Positions 40,208-51,608 of a stretch of DNA of 64,000 bases are shown here, one piece after another. Under the pieces are notes generated by a model that did not search any database, was not told where the DNA came from, and saw only the letters and a program-made list of their open reading frames with translations. Every line of letters begins with the position of its first letter. Position 1 is the stretch's first letter. A program made the translations under genes and the position numbers. This DNA comes from Amphirosellinia nigrospora (lineage: Eukaryota > Ascomycota > Sordariomycetes > Xylariales > Xylariaceae), in assembly GCA_004123355.1 (NCBI GenBank), contig SCHM01000003.1, positions 4,731,058 to 4,795,057 on the forward strand. The letters run 5' to 3'.

Positions 40208-43200
40208 GGCGATTGTGCTCAGGGAAGGCTTGCAAGAGATGATGCCCAAGGTGTTTATGATGTAGATCGATAAAAGAGGTAGTATACACTAAGCGAGCTA
40301 GCTATAGCGCATTCAAAAGTGATCTTTCTAGATTCTTATAATTAAAAAATATTGAGTAGTTGTCCTACTGAACGTTGAGCCGACAGGCTTGGTGGCTCAG
40401 TCTGTGGTGCATCAGGATGATTAGATATGATTCATCGAAGCTATTCCCAACTCTTTGGTACACAGTAGGTGCACTAGCAGGTAGTCTACGGCCGATTGTT
40501 TCTGGTAGTGGGTGGCGGACCGGTGGCACGTGCGCAATCTTGTTAACACTGTCCTTGTTATAGTTCAGTACAGTATGCCGCACTATACATTATTTACCCT
40601 ACAATTTATCCGTCTCTGTCTACTCTACTACGTATCTATCTACATAGTACCTAGGAAGGTATCCCTGCTCTATGATTTCATTTTTATTTCATCGCGTCTT
40701 GGAAGTTTGACCACGACTCACTTGCGAGTGACGCGCAACGGGACTTTCGCAATCGTGAATGAGACCCAACGAAAGCTGAGCAGCATCTTGAGAGAAGGAT
40801 CAAAAGCCCATTCAGGGCCCATCCAAGGGTCCCTACCACACCACCAAGCAGGAACAAATCTTATGGTTTCCAATGTAACCATTCGCTTCATACCTTGCTA
40901 ATCCCAAGTTTTGGTATGAACGGTAGACGGCCAAACCGCGAAAGGGCAGACTCTAAGTGCCCCGGTTTACTTACGCACGTGAAAATGTCAGCGGTTGCCT
41001 TTTATCCAAATCATTCTATCCGCATTGTGCCTTACCCCGACATTGACCGGTCGAAACCTTAGCCTGGGCCGGCTTTGCGTTGCGACCACGCCGAATACAT
41101 GGAGATCGCCACCCCAAAGGTGCATCCATTGCTCATTGCAGCACTATCGACTCCAACGGGAAGGGGGCGAAAGCCGCTATATACCGACGGCTCCTACACC
41201 CCGTGACGGCCGTCGTCAGCCTCGGTGCTACCCGGCGATGCTCTATTCCTTCTCTACCGGAAACTTAAATTCGGCAGGCAGCTAACACGATGTTATAAGC
41301 TTTAGACGTTGCATTACTTAATAGTCATACGCTCGACAAAGCCATGGTCGTCCAGTTCCCGTTGAGAAGGCAAAGCTACCGAGGCCCGTGGCTGTTCGCG
41401 AGGGTCATGTTCTAGAATGCCACTAATATGAATACCGCGTTGTCTACAACCCGCCACAGTTCGGGCCTATGTAATGCACAAAGTCCTTCGAGATCCTTAG
41501 ACGAGTTGCATGACTCCTAGAGTATCAACTGATACTTGATTCGGCTGTCTCTATCACGCGAACAAGACGCTTGAAGCGAGGGTCCATGCGACAGTCCATT
41601 GCGTGTTCAGCTCTGTAACTCAGTAGGTACTGGCATATCATGCAGGTATACTACGGTAACCCATTTCAGCCTCTTTGGGGCCAGAGATATATCTAGAGGG
41701 AAACTGTCGCTCGGGAGACCCGAGAGACTCACTTGGTACACGCAACCTAGGTACTTTCGCCTTAGTTAAGGAAACAACGTCGCTAGTTAGGCGGGCATGT
41801 TCTACACTGGCGCATTCCGAGGCCGACACTAGAGCATGCAGGGACATTCTATGCAATCTTTCAAAAGGCCATGAGATTCGTTTACTAATGATAACAAAGC
41901 GACGGTGGTTGAGCGTCATGTGCGTCGAATTGATCGATAGCTTGCTACAAGTACAGCACCGTATCTCATTACGACGTCGAAAAAATCCATTTCTTGGGTC
42001 GATCAATTCTTTTTCTTATTTCCTCTATTATTTTGTTCCTTTTCCTCATTGTCGCAATTTCTCTCGACGCTCGTTTCGGCCTGCGCCTTGTCGAGATCTT
42101 CTTGTTGGAGACAGCTGATGGACAGGGTGGTCTGCCAACTCAGCATTTGGCGGGCAGATGACCATGAAGTTGCTGCAGGCGGCTGGGCGGTGAGTAGCAG
42201 CTTAAATAGCGCAGTGGGCATCTGCCGTCTGCCAAGGTAGGGGACTGAAGCATAGCGAACGAATGATTTCAGACACCCCAAGCGATGACGACCTACCAGA
42301 AATGGGAAATGGGGTGGACGGGTGGACGGGTGCATGTGGGGGACCGGTCGGGACGTACCTTTTCTCTACCAGCCCTCATACAAGCATAAGCCCTGTTTGT
42401 TACGAGACATGTGACGGACCCGGACATCGACTTGATGAGTTGGCAATCCTTCAGCGACCAACCTGTGGACTCTATCGCCATCCCAGGCTCTCTTTCACTG
42501 GATACTCTGAGCGTTCATGTGAGTCACGGCGCTGTTTTGACAGCCGAGGAGGACTTTTGTTCTTCTAAGTCTGTTGAGTTATAGTAGCCGCGCGCTCAAT
42601 TGTCCAAAAGCGGCGCTATCGTCACCCACATTTGGGGCGCTGGCTTAGTGAAGTCTGGGTAGGGTGCCCTTCTGACACAGGTTAGCATCTTGTGCCTGGT
42701 GTTCCGGCCAGTTGGCGCGAGTACATTCCTGATGGAGGGTAGGCATCCCAAAACGGCGCAGGATTGAATAGGAAAAAAAAATAATGTATTAAAAAATACA
42801 TAAAATTAATTATTTTTATTTTTATTGTATTGATTATCTTGTTGTTTTTTTGGTCCTCATTCCGTCTCCCCTCGGTGTGCTCTTGGATGGTAATCGGGAG
42901 TCCGACTTGGTGGTCACCCTCCCAGAACTTGTATAACCCTCCTTGCTTAAGAAGTAGGTATTGCGACGTGCTGCCGGGTACGGCATACTACGCGGAGTGT
43001 TACAAACACTACGCCGGTCTGCTCTATTCGCCGTGTCACAGCAGTAGCATTGATGATAACATTGAGAACAATTGGTTTGTAGGCCGATTCGGTCAGGATA
43101 CCTAGTAGTAGCTATACAGACAGGTATGCAAAGGATACTAAGGCTCGTATCTACCACGCCATGCTCAACCAGCATAACGGGAATTTAGGGCCGGTATCTA

Positions 43201-46200
43201 TCTGTACATGCGTAGCATAGCTGCTGCTGCATGCTTAAGGGCAGACTACCTACTACCTACTGGATGTCCGATGCGTGTGCCCCCCCCCTTCAATGGCGAT
43301 AAAGCACAGTCAATGGGCTGAATTAATAAAATAAATATAATTTATTGCAACTTGGCTTTAGCTCTTTTCATCGGATCGCCTCGCTACCTACACGGTGTAG
43401 CGGTCACGACCCAATCCTCCTATTATTTCCTCGCTTCATAAGTACTTGCTGACTCAAGTATTGTCTCCAACCAAGTATACATAGCGTATAGGCACACATG
43501 GTAGGAAACCTAGCGAATGTACTCTAATCAGGCCGCTGCTATAATAGTTAAGATTGTCTTGAACTGACGTGGCGGGTCAAGCGTCACGCCTCACCTACAC
43601 CACCAGGCGAGACGAAACGATGGAGCCCAACGTCCAGAACGCCTCGTGGCTTAGGGGCGTTAGTGGGATTCTTTCTGGGGTTCGGGACCCTTGACTGTTT
43701 TTCCTCTTCGGATTCGGGACATGCCCGACGCATTGCCCTTACATCAGAGGCGCACCACATGCTAGACCTTGCTTGGTGAGATGATGCATGGGTCTTATCT
43801 AGATACGCTGTGTTGGTGTGTGTTCACGAGAACTTCGAAGTGGTGGGGGGTAACGATGATCGCACCAATTAGGGTCTGCGTCGGATCGACAACAACAACA
43901 AAACCAGTGTGTCTTCGTCACAGCATTCGCGTTTCTCATCCCGATCTGAGATCACGGGCGATCTGTCACTACTCGTTGTATCGAGATTTGAGGCTCGCGA
44001 TGACTTCATTGGTGTGCATCCTCGGTGAAGCCGTAGATATAGGAATTAGTGAGATCTTATTACTCTCTGCATCTGACCATGCATGTATTCGAGATGAGTT
44101 GTTCAAGGGCTTATCTATTTTCTCAATCAAGTTTTCCGCAGCTGATCACTGTTTACGATCTCGATATCGATTGTGGGTGCTCTCTGGAATTTCAAGGCTA
44201 CGTCAAGACGCAACTCCTGCCTGTCAACTTTTTATCTTCTGTCACACATGTTTTTGGAGGAACTATAGTTTTGAACACATGCGCCTTGAATCAATGTTTC
44301 TTGTCTTTCTGAATGCAAGCGTATGTTTTGGTTGAATCTTAGTAAGACTAATGAGCCACGTCGTATATTGACTATACATGAGGGGTATCAACGTTTCGTT
44401 CCTGTGTGTTATGAGATGATTCTCTTTAGCTCTACCTCACTTCATCTCACTATGATATTCATAAAACTCATGCTTACCTATCTTTCGATTGTGAGAAATT
44501 GCACCCTGTACTTCTAATGACCCCGTAAGCTTTAGGTAGTGCACTGGAAGCAACCTGGCACTACAAGCATACCTACTTACTTAGACCTATGTAGAGTTAG
44601 TACTTCGCGAAATAACGTATTGTAAAAGTATACTTAACCTCATACATCAATAAATGACAGTCGGATCATAAGAATATGAGTAATAATATACAGCTCCGTA
44701 AAGCTGCGTTCACCCCCTAGACTCATGATTACACTCACTTATATATCGTAGCATAAGACTGCGACCTAAATATGAGCATATGCACAACTAATCTTTCTAT
44801 AAAAAATAGTAAATATTTTGGAGTTTGTTGGTTTACAAATGTAGTCACATTCTAAGTGCTTGTTGTACTAATTGTATGTGATAGGCTACTAAGTTGACTT
44901 ATGTTGTCGTTACCTTTCGTTGTACTCTGGCATGTTATCCGCAACTTAGAAAATGAGCAATTCAACTTTAAAGCTTATAGAAGTTTAGCACTAATACCAG
45001 GATAAATAATCAACCCTCGGTTGAATATCACGGTAATTTTTGTGTGCGATATGGGTGAAGCTATGTTAACTGCATTCGCGCTTTCTCACTTATAGAATTG
45101 AGGCAATGAAACTTATGAGCAACTATCTTAAGCACTATTGAAATTGAGATTCTCTTTGTTATCGGGAGGAGTCATGCTTGTTCGATTACCCTTGTAAACA
45201 TAGTAGACTATAAACTTGTTGTGTATGCGGTGTATATTATCTATCATACCTGATGGCATATTAACATACCTTCGTCACAATCCCAATCGCATGATGGTGT
45301 GTTGTGTCCGAATGAAACGACTACCATTATTATAGAGCTACCTACCCAAACATTTCGTGTCAATGGCTGCTGAGCCGAACCCTGAAGCTTCTACATTGGA
45401 TTTCGATTCATGGGTTGACAAAGTAGCGGCACTTGAGGCGTCGGTCTCGATGCCAAAAGGGACAAGGTATTACCAAGTCAAGGATTGGGGAGACTCAATT
45501 ACATGAGACCTACATCTAATCGTATGGGATTACCCTGCATTCCTACTTCATCGCAGTAACCAGCACTCTAAGCTGTAAAAAAGTTTTAGATACTTCTTAA
45601 AGATAAAAAGGAAATTCAATATTCAACGTTAGCAGTGCACTTCTCTTTTTCGGATATCATTTTCCACAGGAGAAATTACCACTCTTCAGCTCTAATTATC
45701 TAATAATAGTTTCAAGCATAGCTTACACATACATGTGTGTCTCTCCGCGCAGTTTTACAGCAATTCATACATAGAAGTCGAATATAGAATAGCCTCATAC
45801 GGCCGTCATTCAAACAACATACGAATAAACACCTGTACATAGCATATCATACTTCTAATTGCGCTTGAATGTTTACCTATGTAGTGTCGCATATCTGTAG
45901 TTGGCCACCACATGGACATGGGCTAACCAAGGACAGGCATATTTTTGGTGTTTCACCTACAGACGACTGTGGGCCTAGCAGCGGAGTAGGTCCACAGGGA
46001 AGGATACGAGGCGCCCGCCACCCCCTTAACCTGCCCTTAAAAGAATTTACAGCCAATGTTATGTTTTAGTCTAGCTTACGTAAATGCTTGGCACCTATGC
46101 TAGTGTAAACCTCGGGCTCTACTTGTACATCCCTTCTTTCGCTCTTGTAAAACAATCAGTGTGTTTGTTCTTTTGCCACAGCCTCTCATTGAACCTATTC

Positions 46201-46347
46201 TGGCGTTATACTGCCAATACACTCGTTTATTATCGTCCCTCATTTGATAGTTGCACCTGCACCTATTTTTTGCCATCTATCTCTTGACCTAAATCATCAA
46301 TTCTCGTACCCTACCATTTACCCGCACACAACCGCGACGACTTCATC
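40208..46347. other. Long interval with at most a microgene
   Basis: Six kilobases without a recognisable large gene. An A/T-rich palindromic patch is at about 42772-42835. Frames of up to 188 codons (43769-44335) look like chance: their translations are rich in Cys, His, Ser and Leu without motif or splice context. A spliced microgene candidate at 45363-45578 is listed separately. The last few hundred bases before 46348 should hold the eglC promoter, though no clear TATA box stands out. Confidence 0.55.
45363..45578 (+). CDS. Candidate 41-aa protein ending SKL (PTS1)
   Basis: An ATG at 45363 opens a short frame reading MAAEPNPEASTLDFDSWVDK, followed by VAALEASVSMPKGT. Unspliced, it continues nine more residues' worth of coding (ending WGDSIT) to a TGA at 45504-45506. 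A plausible GTATTA donor at 45467 and TCGCAG acceptor ending at 45556 define a 90-bp intron with a CTAAT-like branch site. Splicing keeps frame and gives a 41-residue protein ending SNQHSKL. SKL at the C-terminus is the canonical type-1 peroxisomal targeting signal. Composition (acidic, amphipathic) looks coding, but the gene is tiny, has no recognised relatives and the donor is not strong, so existence and peroxisomal location are both inference. Confidence 0.3.
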
Positions 46348-47598
46348 ATGCGCGTCTCCGCTAGCTCTGCCCTGACGGTGGGCGCTTTCGCCACGCTCGC
46401 GTCTGCCGCTGAGAACTATCTTGGTTTCAACTCGGGTGCCACCAAGACAGACAACTCAGCCAAGTTCAAGGCCGACTTCCTTGCCGAATTCAATACCGCC
46501 CAGGGTCTGAAGGGCGCCCCCGGAAAGTTCGACGCCGTGAGACTCTACACCAACATCCAGGCCTACTCGAAGAACGACCCCATTGAGGCCTTCGATGCCG
46601 CCGTCGAGACCAAAACCAAGATTCTCCTCGGTCTGTGGACCTCAGGCACCGATAGCATCGACAATGAGATGACCGCCTTGAAGAGTGGCCTGAGCAAGCA
46701 CGGCAAGGACCTCGCCAACCTCATCATCGGCGTGTCCATCGGTAGCGAGGATCTGTACCGCATTTCCGTCACCGGCCTAAAGAACGACCCGACTGGAGTT
46801 GGTGCCGGCCCGGACGTCATCACGAACTTCATCAAGGAATTCAAGAGCAACTTCGCCAACTCTGACATCTCGTCTGTTCCTATCGGTCACGTCGACACTT
46901 GGGATGCTTGGACCAACGGTACCAACAAGGCTGTTATCGACGCCGTCGATTGGATCGGTGTTGATGAGTACCCTTACTACGAGGAGGGCAAGGGCAATGA
47001 CATCAAGAACTCAGGCACCTTGTTTGACAATGCCTACGACGCTACTATTGCGGCTGCTGGTGGCAAGCCCGTCTGGGTGACTGAGACCGGCTACCCGTAC
47101 ACCGGTATCAAATGGGGCGAGGCTGTTGCCAGCGTTGAGAACGCCGAGTACTACTGGCAGGAAGTTGGTTGCCGTCGCCTGTTCAACAAGACCCCTACCT
47201 TCTGGTACAACCTGCGAGACTCCAACGGCGTCAACAAGCAGAGCTTCGCTATTACTAACAACCTATCGACTACCCCCCGCTTCAACCTGACTTGCCCCGA
47301 CCACTTTGATACCCCTAGCTCAACTTCGTCCTCGGGTACCGCCACTCCCACTGCTTCTACCTCTGGCTCTTCTTCTACCGCCGGTGTCTCGCCCACCTCG
47401 TCGGCTGGATCCGGATCCGGATCAGGCTCCGGTTCTGGTTCAGGATCTGGATCTGGATCTGGCTCTGCCACTGGCTCTACCTCTGCCGGCAGCTCGCCCA
47501 CTGGCACTGGTGTGCCCGCCAGTGGAGCCTCATCGCTCACCATGATTGGTGCCACCTTCGTCGTTGCCCTTTTCGGTACCGCCTTCGCCCTCATCTAG
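46348..47598 (+). CDS. eglC: GPI-anchored endo-1,3-beta-glucanase, GH17
   Basis: Cell-wall glycoside hydrolase family 17 enzyme that cleaves beta-1,3-glucan and is expected at the plasma membrane/wall surface. A single exon gives 416 residues. The signal peptide (about 1-20, ...TLASA) is followed by ENYLGFNSG. The TIM-barrel runs to about residue 317. The acid/base glutamate is E134 in IGSEDLYR and the nucleophile E246 in WVTETGYP; DWIGVDEYPYYE lies between them. A Ser/Thr-rich linker (about 322-395) includes a pure Gly-Ser alternation at about 354-373. A C-terminal hydrophobic tail (about 396-416) after PASGASS fits a GPI-attachment signal. Length and order match Aspergillus eglC-type enzymes. 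Unlike several neighbours, the frame is intact. The ATG at 46348 is the natural start because it heads the signal peptide. Confidence 0.95.
   Translation: MRVSASSALTVGAFATLASAAENYLGFNSGATKTDNSAKFKADFLAEFNTAQGLKGAPGKFDAVRLYTNIQAYSKNDPIEAFDAAVETKTKILLGLWTSGTDSIDNEMTALKSGLSKHGKDLANLIIGVSIGSEDLYRISVTGLKNDPTGVGAGPDVITNFIKEFKSNFANSDISSVPIGHVDTWDAWTNGTNKAVIDAVDWIGVDEYPYYEEGKGNDIKNSGTLFDNAYDATIAAAGGKPVWVTETGYPYTGIKWGEAVASVENAEYYWQEVGCRRLFNKTPTFWYNLRDSNGVNKQSFAITNNLSTTPRFNLTCPDHFDTPSSTSSSGTATPTASTSGSSSTAGVSPTSSAGSGSGSGSGSGSGSGSGSGSATGSTSAGSSPTGTGVPASGASSLTMIGATFVVALFGTAFALI
47408..47467 (+). repeat. Gly-Ser coding minisatellite
   Basis: A run of GGA/GGC/GGT alternating with TCC/TCA/TCT codons (repeating GGATCC, then GGATCT-type hexamers) encodes the Gly-Ser linker of the GH17 protein. 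Its hexamer structure, with perfect adjacent copies, would make it prone to in-frame length change. Confidence 0.8.
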
Positions 47599-48369
47599 TT
47601 ACCGTCTAGACGAATTGGCTATGATGTAGCTGGTTAGACGTTTGATTTACTGCTACCTAATTCTCCGCCTAGCTAAGCATTGTACCTTCATAGATAGGGT
47701 CTCTGGGATTCTTCTGTAACACTTTAGCATTATGAGGAGTCCGCGACAATAGACGCCCAGCTGGCATATAGAATAGGCAGGTTCCTAAAAGAAGTAATAA
47801 TGGCTCGGTATATTGTTTTGGTTCAACTCATTCCTATTCCTTTAAATTGTGACGACGACTATATCTCTATTTGTTAAGTTAATTCACATGTGAATTTGTG
47901 ACACGTACATGGTCATTCGTTTGACTGAAACTTAGGTACTTTTGTAGCAAGTTTGTTCTAAATGGAGTGGGCAACGTAATCGGATATGAAGCAGCCTTCG
48001 TACTGCCACCAATGGACGTTTATCAACAGCTTTAAGTTTACAACTATCGTGTTACATTAGTGTACAACCATGTCCCGAGCCATTGGAAGACCGAGGTTTG
48101 TACTCTTTGTGCACTACCATTACGCACGTATCCTGAGGGTATTTGTCTGTCATGTCCCACGTTGTACTTAAAAGGTGTTTGGCCATGTGACTGACGGCTT
48201 CGGCACACGTTGCCGAAGACCATGGCTGCAAGGCACACAAGTCTAACTCATGTAGTGTTACGATGTACCATTTGGAAGATAACGTGCGTATATACAAACG
48301 GTGTTTCACAGTAATTTGCGGCCCAATGCTTTCAAGATGCATCCCCTCACGGGCCCGGCCATTCAGCCT
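47599..48369. other. Convergent intergenic region
   Basis: The 3' sequences of eglC (plus) and of the secreted-protein gene (minus) face each other here. There are several short frames, none convincing, and no clear terminator motif. Confidence 0.6.
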
Positions 48370-49162
48370 TTAGAACGTAAATTCTGGAATGTTGATAGTC
48401 GAGATGACCCACGTCTTGCCTCCGTCGCTCGTAGACATATCGCCTGTCACACCCGCGGACTTGCCCATCGTGTTTATGTAGTTGGGATCGGCGACGTCCA
48501 TGATAATCTGGGTGTCGGTCCACGTGTGCGCGGGAACGGTCCCGCAGTTCTCCTCGGCGCACTCAACCGCGCTGCCCCATCCTTGGGCATGAGCGTCGCT
48601 GGTAGACAAGGTGGCCACAACGGCGTCGTTGATGGACACGGTCTGGGTGTAGTTCTGAGTGGCGTCATCGAACTTGTCTGTAGACAAATGCCCTCAGTTA
48701 GTTTTTTATCTTTGTGGGCTGTTGCATATATTGGACCGGGCGGGCTTGACTCACAGTGCATCGTGATCCTGTCACCGGCGGCGGCGGGCGTAGCGTCAGA
48801 CTGAACTGGCATCTGCGAGCTCGCTGCAAAATCAACAACTTTAGCAGATATCCTACTCACGCGAAAAGAGACGGGTAAGACGAACGTCCGGTGGATAGCA
48901 GCTAGGCGAAGATGCTCCAGTCGCCCGTTAGATAGGTGTCCGCAATGCTCTGGATCAAGTCCCCATTCGACGTGCCCATGCCGACCCAGAGGGAGAGGTC
49001 GCCGGCATTGTTCCCGGGCAGGCGAGGCAGCGTCAGAGTCGACGTCGACTCCCGGATGAAGGTGTTATCGGCTACCGGCCCCGTGCTGAAGGCTGGTCCG
49101 AACGCCGCGTTTACAGCCGCCGCTGCTGCGAGGATGGAGAGTGCTTGACGTGTAGATGGCAT
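48370..49162 (-). CDS. Small secreted protein with in-frame TAG
   Basis: Three-exon gene for a secreted protein of 217 codons. Exon 1 is 49162-48886, exon 2 48823-48755 and exon 3 48677-48370; introns are GTTCGT...CAG (62 bp) and GTGAGT...CTAAC...CAG (77 bp). All junctions keep phase. The signal peptide is MPSTRQALSILAAAAAVNA. The body contains LSLWVGMGTSNGDLIQSIAD, QMPVQSDAT, ITMHYKFDDATQNYTQTVS, SAVECAEENCGTVPAHTW and ends TINIPEFTF. The beta-rich pattern recalls concanavalin-A-like secreted fungal proteins, but I cannot assign a function. Codon 87 (48904-48902) is TAG, in the phrase DWSIFA-stop-LLSTG, five codons before the first intron. Everything downstream stays coding, so this is a nonsense allele, a three-base assembly loss, readthrough, or a mis-modelled junction. 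Confidence 0.65.
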
Positions 49163-49231
49163 GTTGATTTGTTTGCCTGCTTGGCGATATGTACTTTGAT
49201 TTCATCCCATCTTGGCAACGACGGGCAAAGC

Positions 49232-49238
49232 ATTTATA
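49232..49238 (-). promoter_or_regulatory. TATA box of the secreted-protein gene
   Basis: TATAAAT on the reverse strand, about 70 bp upstream of the ATG at 49162. Sequence and spacing fit a fungal TATA element for the small secreted-protein gene. Confidence 0.4.
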
Positions 49239-51509
49239 CTCATTGTTCCCCGGTAGAGGCCGTAGACAGAATATCGACGACTGAGTGTGTTCTGCGCAAT
49301 TGGTGGACTATCTTGAAACAATAGTGGTCCAACCGCGTGTCCCTGTGCCTAATCCGTTCTCGGTCGCGGCTCAAGGAGTTGACTTTCCGATTCTAGTATG
49401 TAACAGTTTGGCATGCAACCACGTTTTCGCAGGGAAAGGAGAATATATACCTGGACCTGACCGCCTGATGTAGATTATAACTGGCGTCATGTTGCAGGGA
49501 GCTATGGCGATCATATCCATTGTTAGAAGACTCGTCCAGGATGAATATGTCGGGCCTGTACGAGGAGGAATAATTAATTGAGAAGGCAGCCGGCGAAATC
49601 CATCCCGGGAGCGTTAAAATACCCGTCGAGGGAATGCCTGGTCGCCATATCCATGACTAATTCAATGCATTCCAAGTCATCTTGACGTCCAGGAGTTCGT
49701 TTCCTCAATCATAGATCGTGAGGCTGCGTGTGTCTATTTTGTTAGAATCCACCAATCCTAGTATCGAGTACATTTGCCTGCGTCGTGATCCTGGTTTTTT
49801 GCGGTAGTGTTGCGTGGCATAATACGAAATTGTCTTGATATTACTGTATATCAGTAGAGCGATGTTATTCTCTAATCAATTCGCCTATATCTAGACACCT
49901 CCAATAGCCATGCTATCTACATAACTCAAACCTACAAAAGCGAAATAGGGCTAATACCCTATCACGTTCGGACGGTTTTACTTGAGTGTTCTCATACGAA
50001 TTTGCCCATTCTATTTGAGTGGCGATCGTCACTTGTTCGTTAAGACCGACTATATATTTGCCTGTGGTATGATCTAAAGCAAAATCATCATCCCGATGAA
50101 CAGTGTGCATGATGCATGTCCCGGATCTGTAGGTCTGTATTGTAGCCCTTCTGAATTGTTTATTAGCTGGAAGTCTACTCAAGCGTGAATATCAACAGCA
50201 CCGTCAGTATCAACAATACAGCCATATGTCGAACGACTAGATGATCTAATGTTCGGGTTTTTATTACTGTTGGTTTCTATTTTTTGGCCTTCGAGTCACG
50301 CCTGATAAGAAATGCTGTCGATCATGTTAAGCTAACCGGGCATGAACCCGGATATGTTAATATGAAGTAGACCGTCCCTCAAAAGTCGTCTTAAACTTCT
50401 ACCTTCAGTCACCGCCGCCGACACGATGTTCTGGACACGACTCGCACAAACTCAAACATAATAGAACCCCGTATGTTAGCTATGTCTCCCCACATACGAA
50501 AGAATTCCTGCCACAAGAGGCTGCAGTTTGATTTAACTCGCCCTCGACGATGAATACAGAGAGTGTCAAGAGCTCATGAGGTGTGGCAATGGTTGGCCAT
50601 GTCTTCGATAGTACTGCCGAATCAATCACCTTCGCATCAACCCTATGCGGTAGGTGAGGACGTATGTGATAAGTCAAATCGATATATGTGTTTAATCGGC
50701 TATTGGTAGTTGTTCGCGTGACTCACAGCTTGAACAGACAAACGCGTAATTATACGTCCGATTTCAGAGTTGACGTGGCCGCTGGGACATCGACCGGAGC
50801 CTCGCCATCCTACTGAACCCGCCAAGCTCTGCAAGTCGACCATTAGAGAGCCGGTGTGCGTAGTATCCAAGCCGGCCTCCCACATTTTATTTACAGATAA
50901 CGGCAGCTCGGTTTGCGGTGAAAGGGGGAAGACGATAGCGTGCCGCCGGGTGGCGGTGCAACTAGAGGCAGGCATCCCGCGTCCTTCCTATTTGCCCGGC
51001 AGCGTTGTATCTGTCAATAGGATAGGATCCGGCCCAAACAACAGTCGAACGCAAAGCTGCAGGGAGAATGGTGAGGTATTCGTCTCGGCGATGATAGGCC
51101 GCTAGAAGCCGGTCTGGCGATTTCATCGCCTTGCCACTCTCATGCACGGAGCATGATTGACCGATGCTATTGGCGACACGTAGCTAGCCATCGGGGCTAT
51201 ACGCGAGGACGGGACTTTGATGAGAATTTTGGAATAAGTAGGCACGAATTGTCGTAGATGCTTGAGGCTAGGAGATTGGACTTAGCGTCAACGTTCAGCT
51301 TGCACCAAGTAAGCCTTTCAGGGATAGGCAAGTAGATATAAGTCCTAAGGTTCTGGGGTAAGCCGCTAAACCCACTGTAACTATAGCGTCCTATTATACA
51401 GCTCTCACGACGATGCGATTGGGTAGTCATTTAAACCAGAAGTCCTCCATCGAAAGTTTCACGAAAACAAGGTCTCCCAAGGTCACCGAGTTACATTTAT
51501 CATTAATCG

Positions 51510-51547
51510 GTTTATCACTCGCTACCCAGTTTATCGCTCGCTACCCA
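51510..51547. repeat. 19-bp direct repeat, two copies
   Basis: GTTTATCACTCGCTACCCA followed directly by the same unit with one A-to-G difference (TCGCTCG). It lies about 60 bp downstream of the secreted-protein gene's stop codon; no function is apparent. Confidence 0.8.
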
Positions 51548-51608
51548 TTAATATCATTACTATCCATGCAATAGTCAAGCATCCCAGAATCCAATGCAGC
51601 CCTTATGC

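Larger units (their letters stand above)
49163..51608. other. Intergenic DNA between two secreted-protein genes
   Basis: Apart from the TATA-like element near the left end, this holds short frames only. A 19-bp direct repeat (GTTTATCACTCGCTACCCA) lies at 51510-51547. A 111-codon plus-strand frame at 50770-51105 overlaps open frames on the other strand and is not supported as a gene. Confidence 0.55.

Noticed and set aside
40512-40901. 129-codon plus-strand frame with hydrophobic N-terminal half
   Set aside because: The hydrophobicity comes from T-rich sequence; no motif and no coding-like downstream part.
41675-42118. 147-codon plus-strand frame overlapped by reverse frames
   Set aside because: No motif, both strands open, no splice-consistent partner; treated as chance.
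43769-44335. 188-codon plus-strand frame
   Set aside because: No domain, signal or splice context; Cys/His/Ser-rich translation typical of a non-coding frame.
47151-47594. 147-codon reverse-strand frame with long Glu/Pro/Asp repeats
   Set aside because: It is the antisense shadow of the eglC Gly-Ser linker and catalytic domain.
48824-48860. 37-bp GTGAGT...CAG intron in the secreted-protein gene
   Set aside because: Shorter than usual fungal introns and it breaks the reading phase; the 62-bp alternative starting at 48885 keeps phase and gives a continuous STGPSSQMP sequence.
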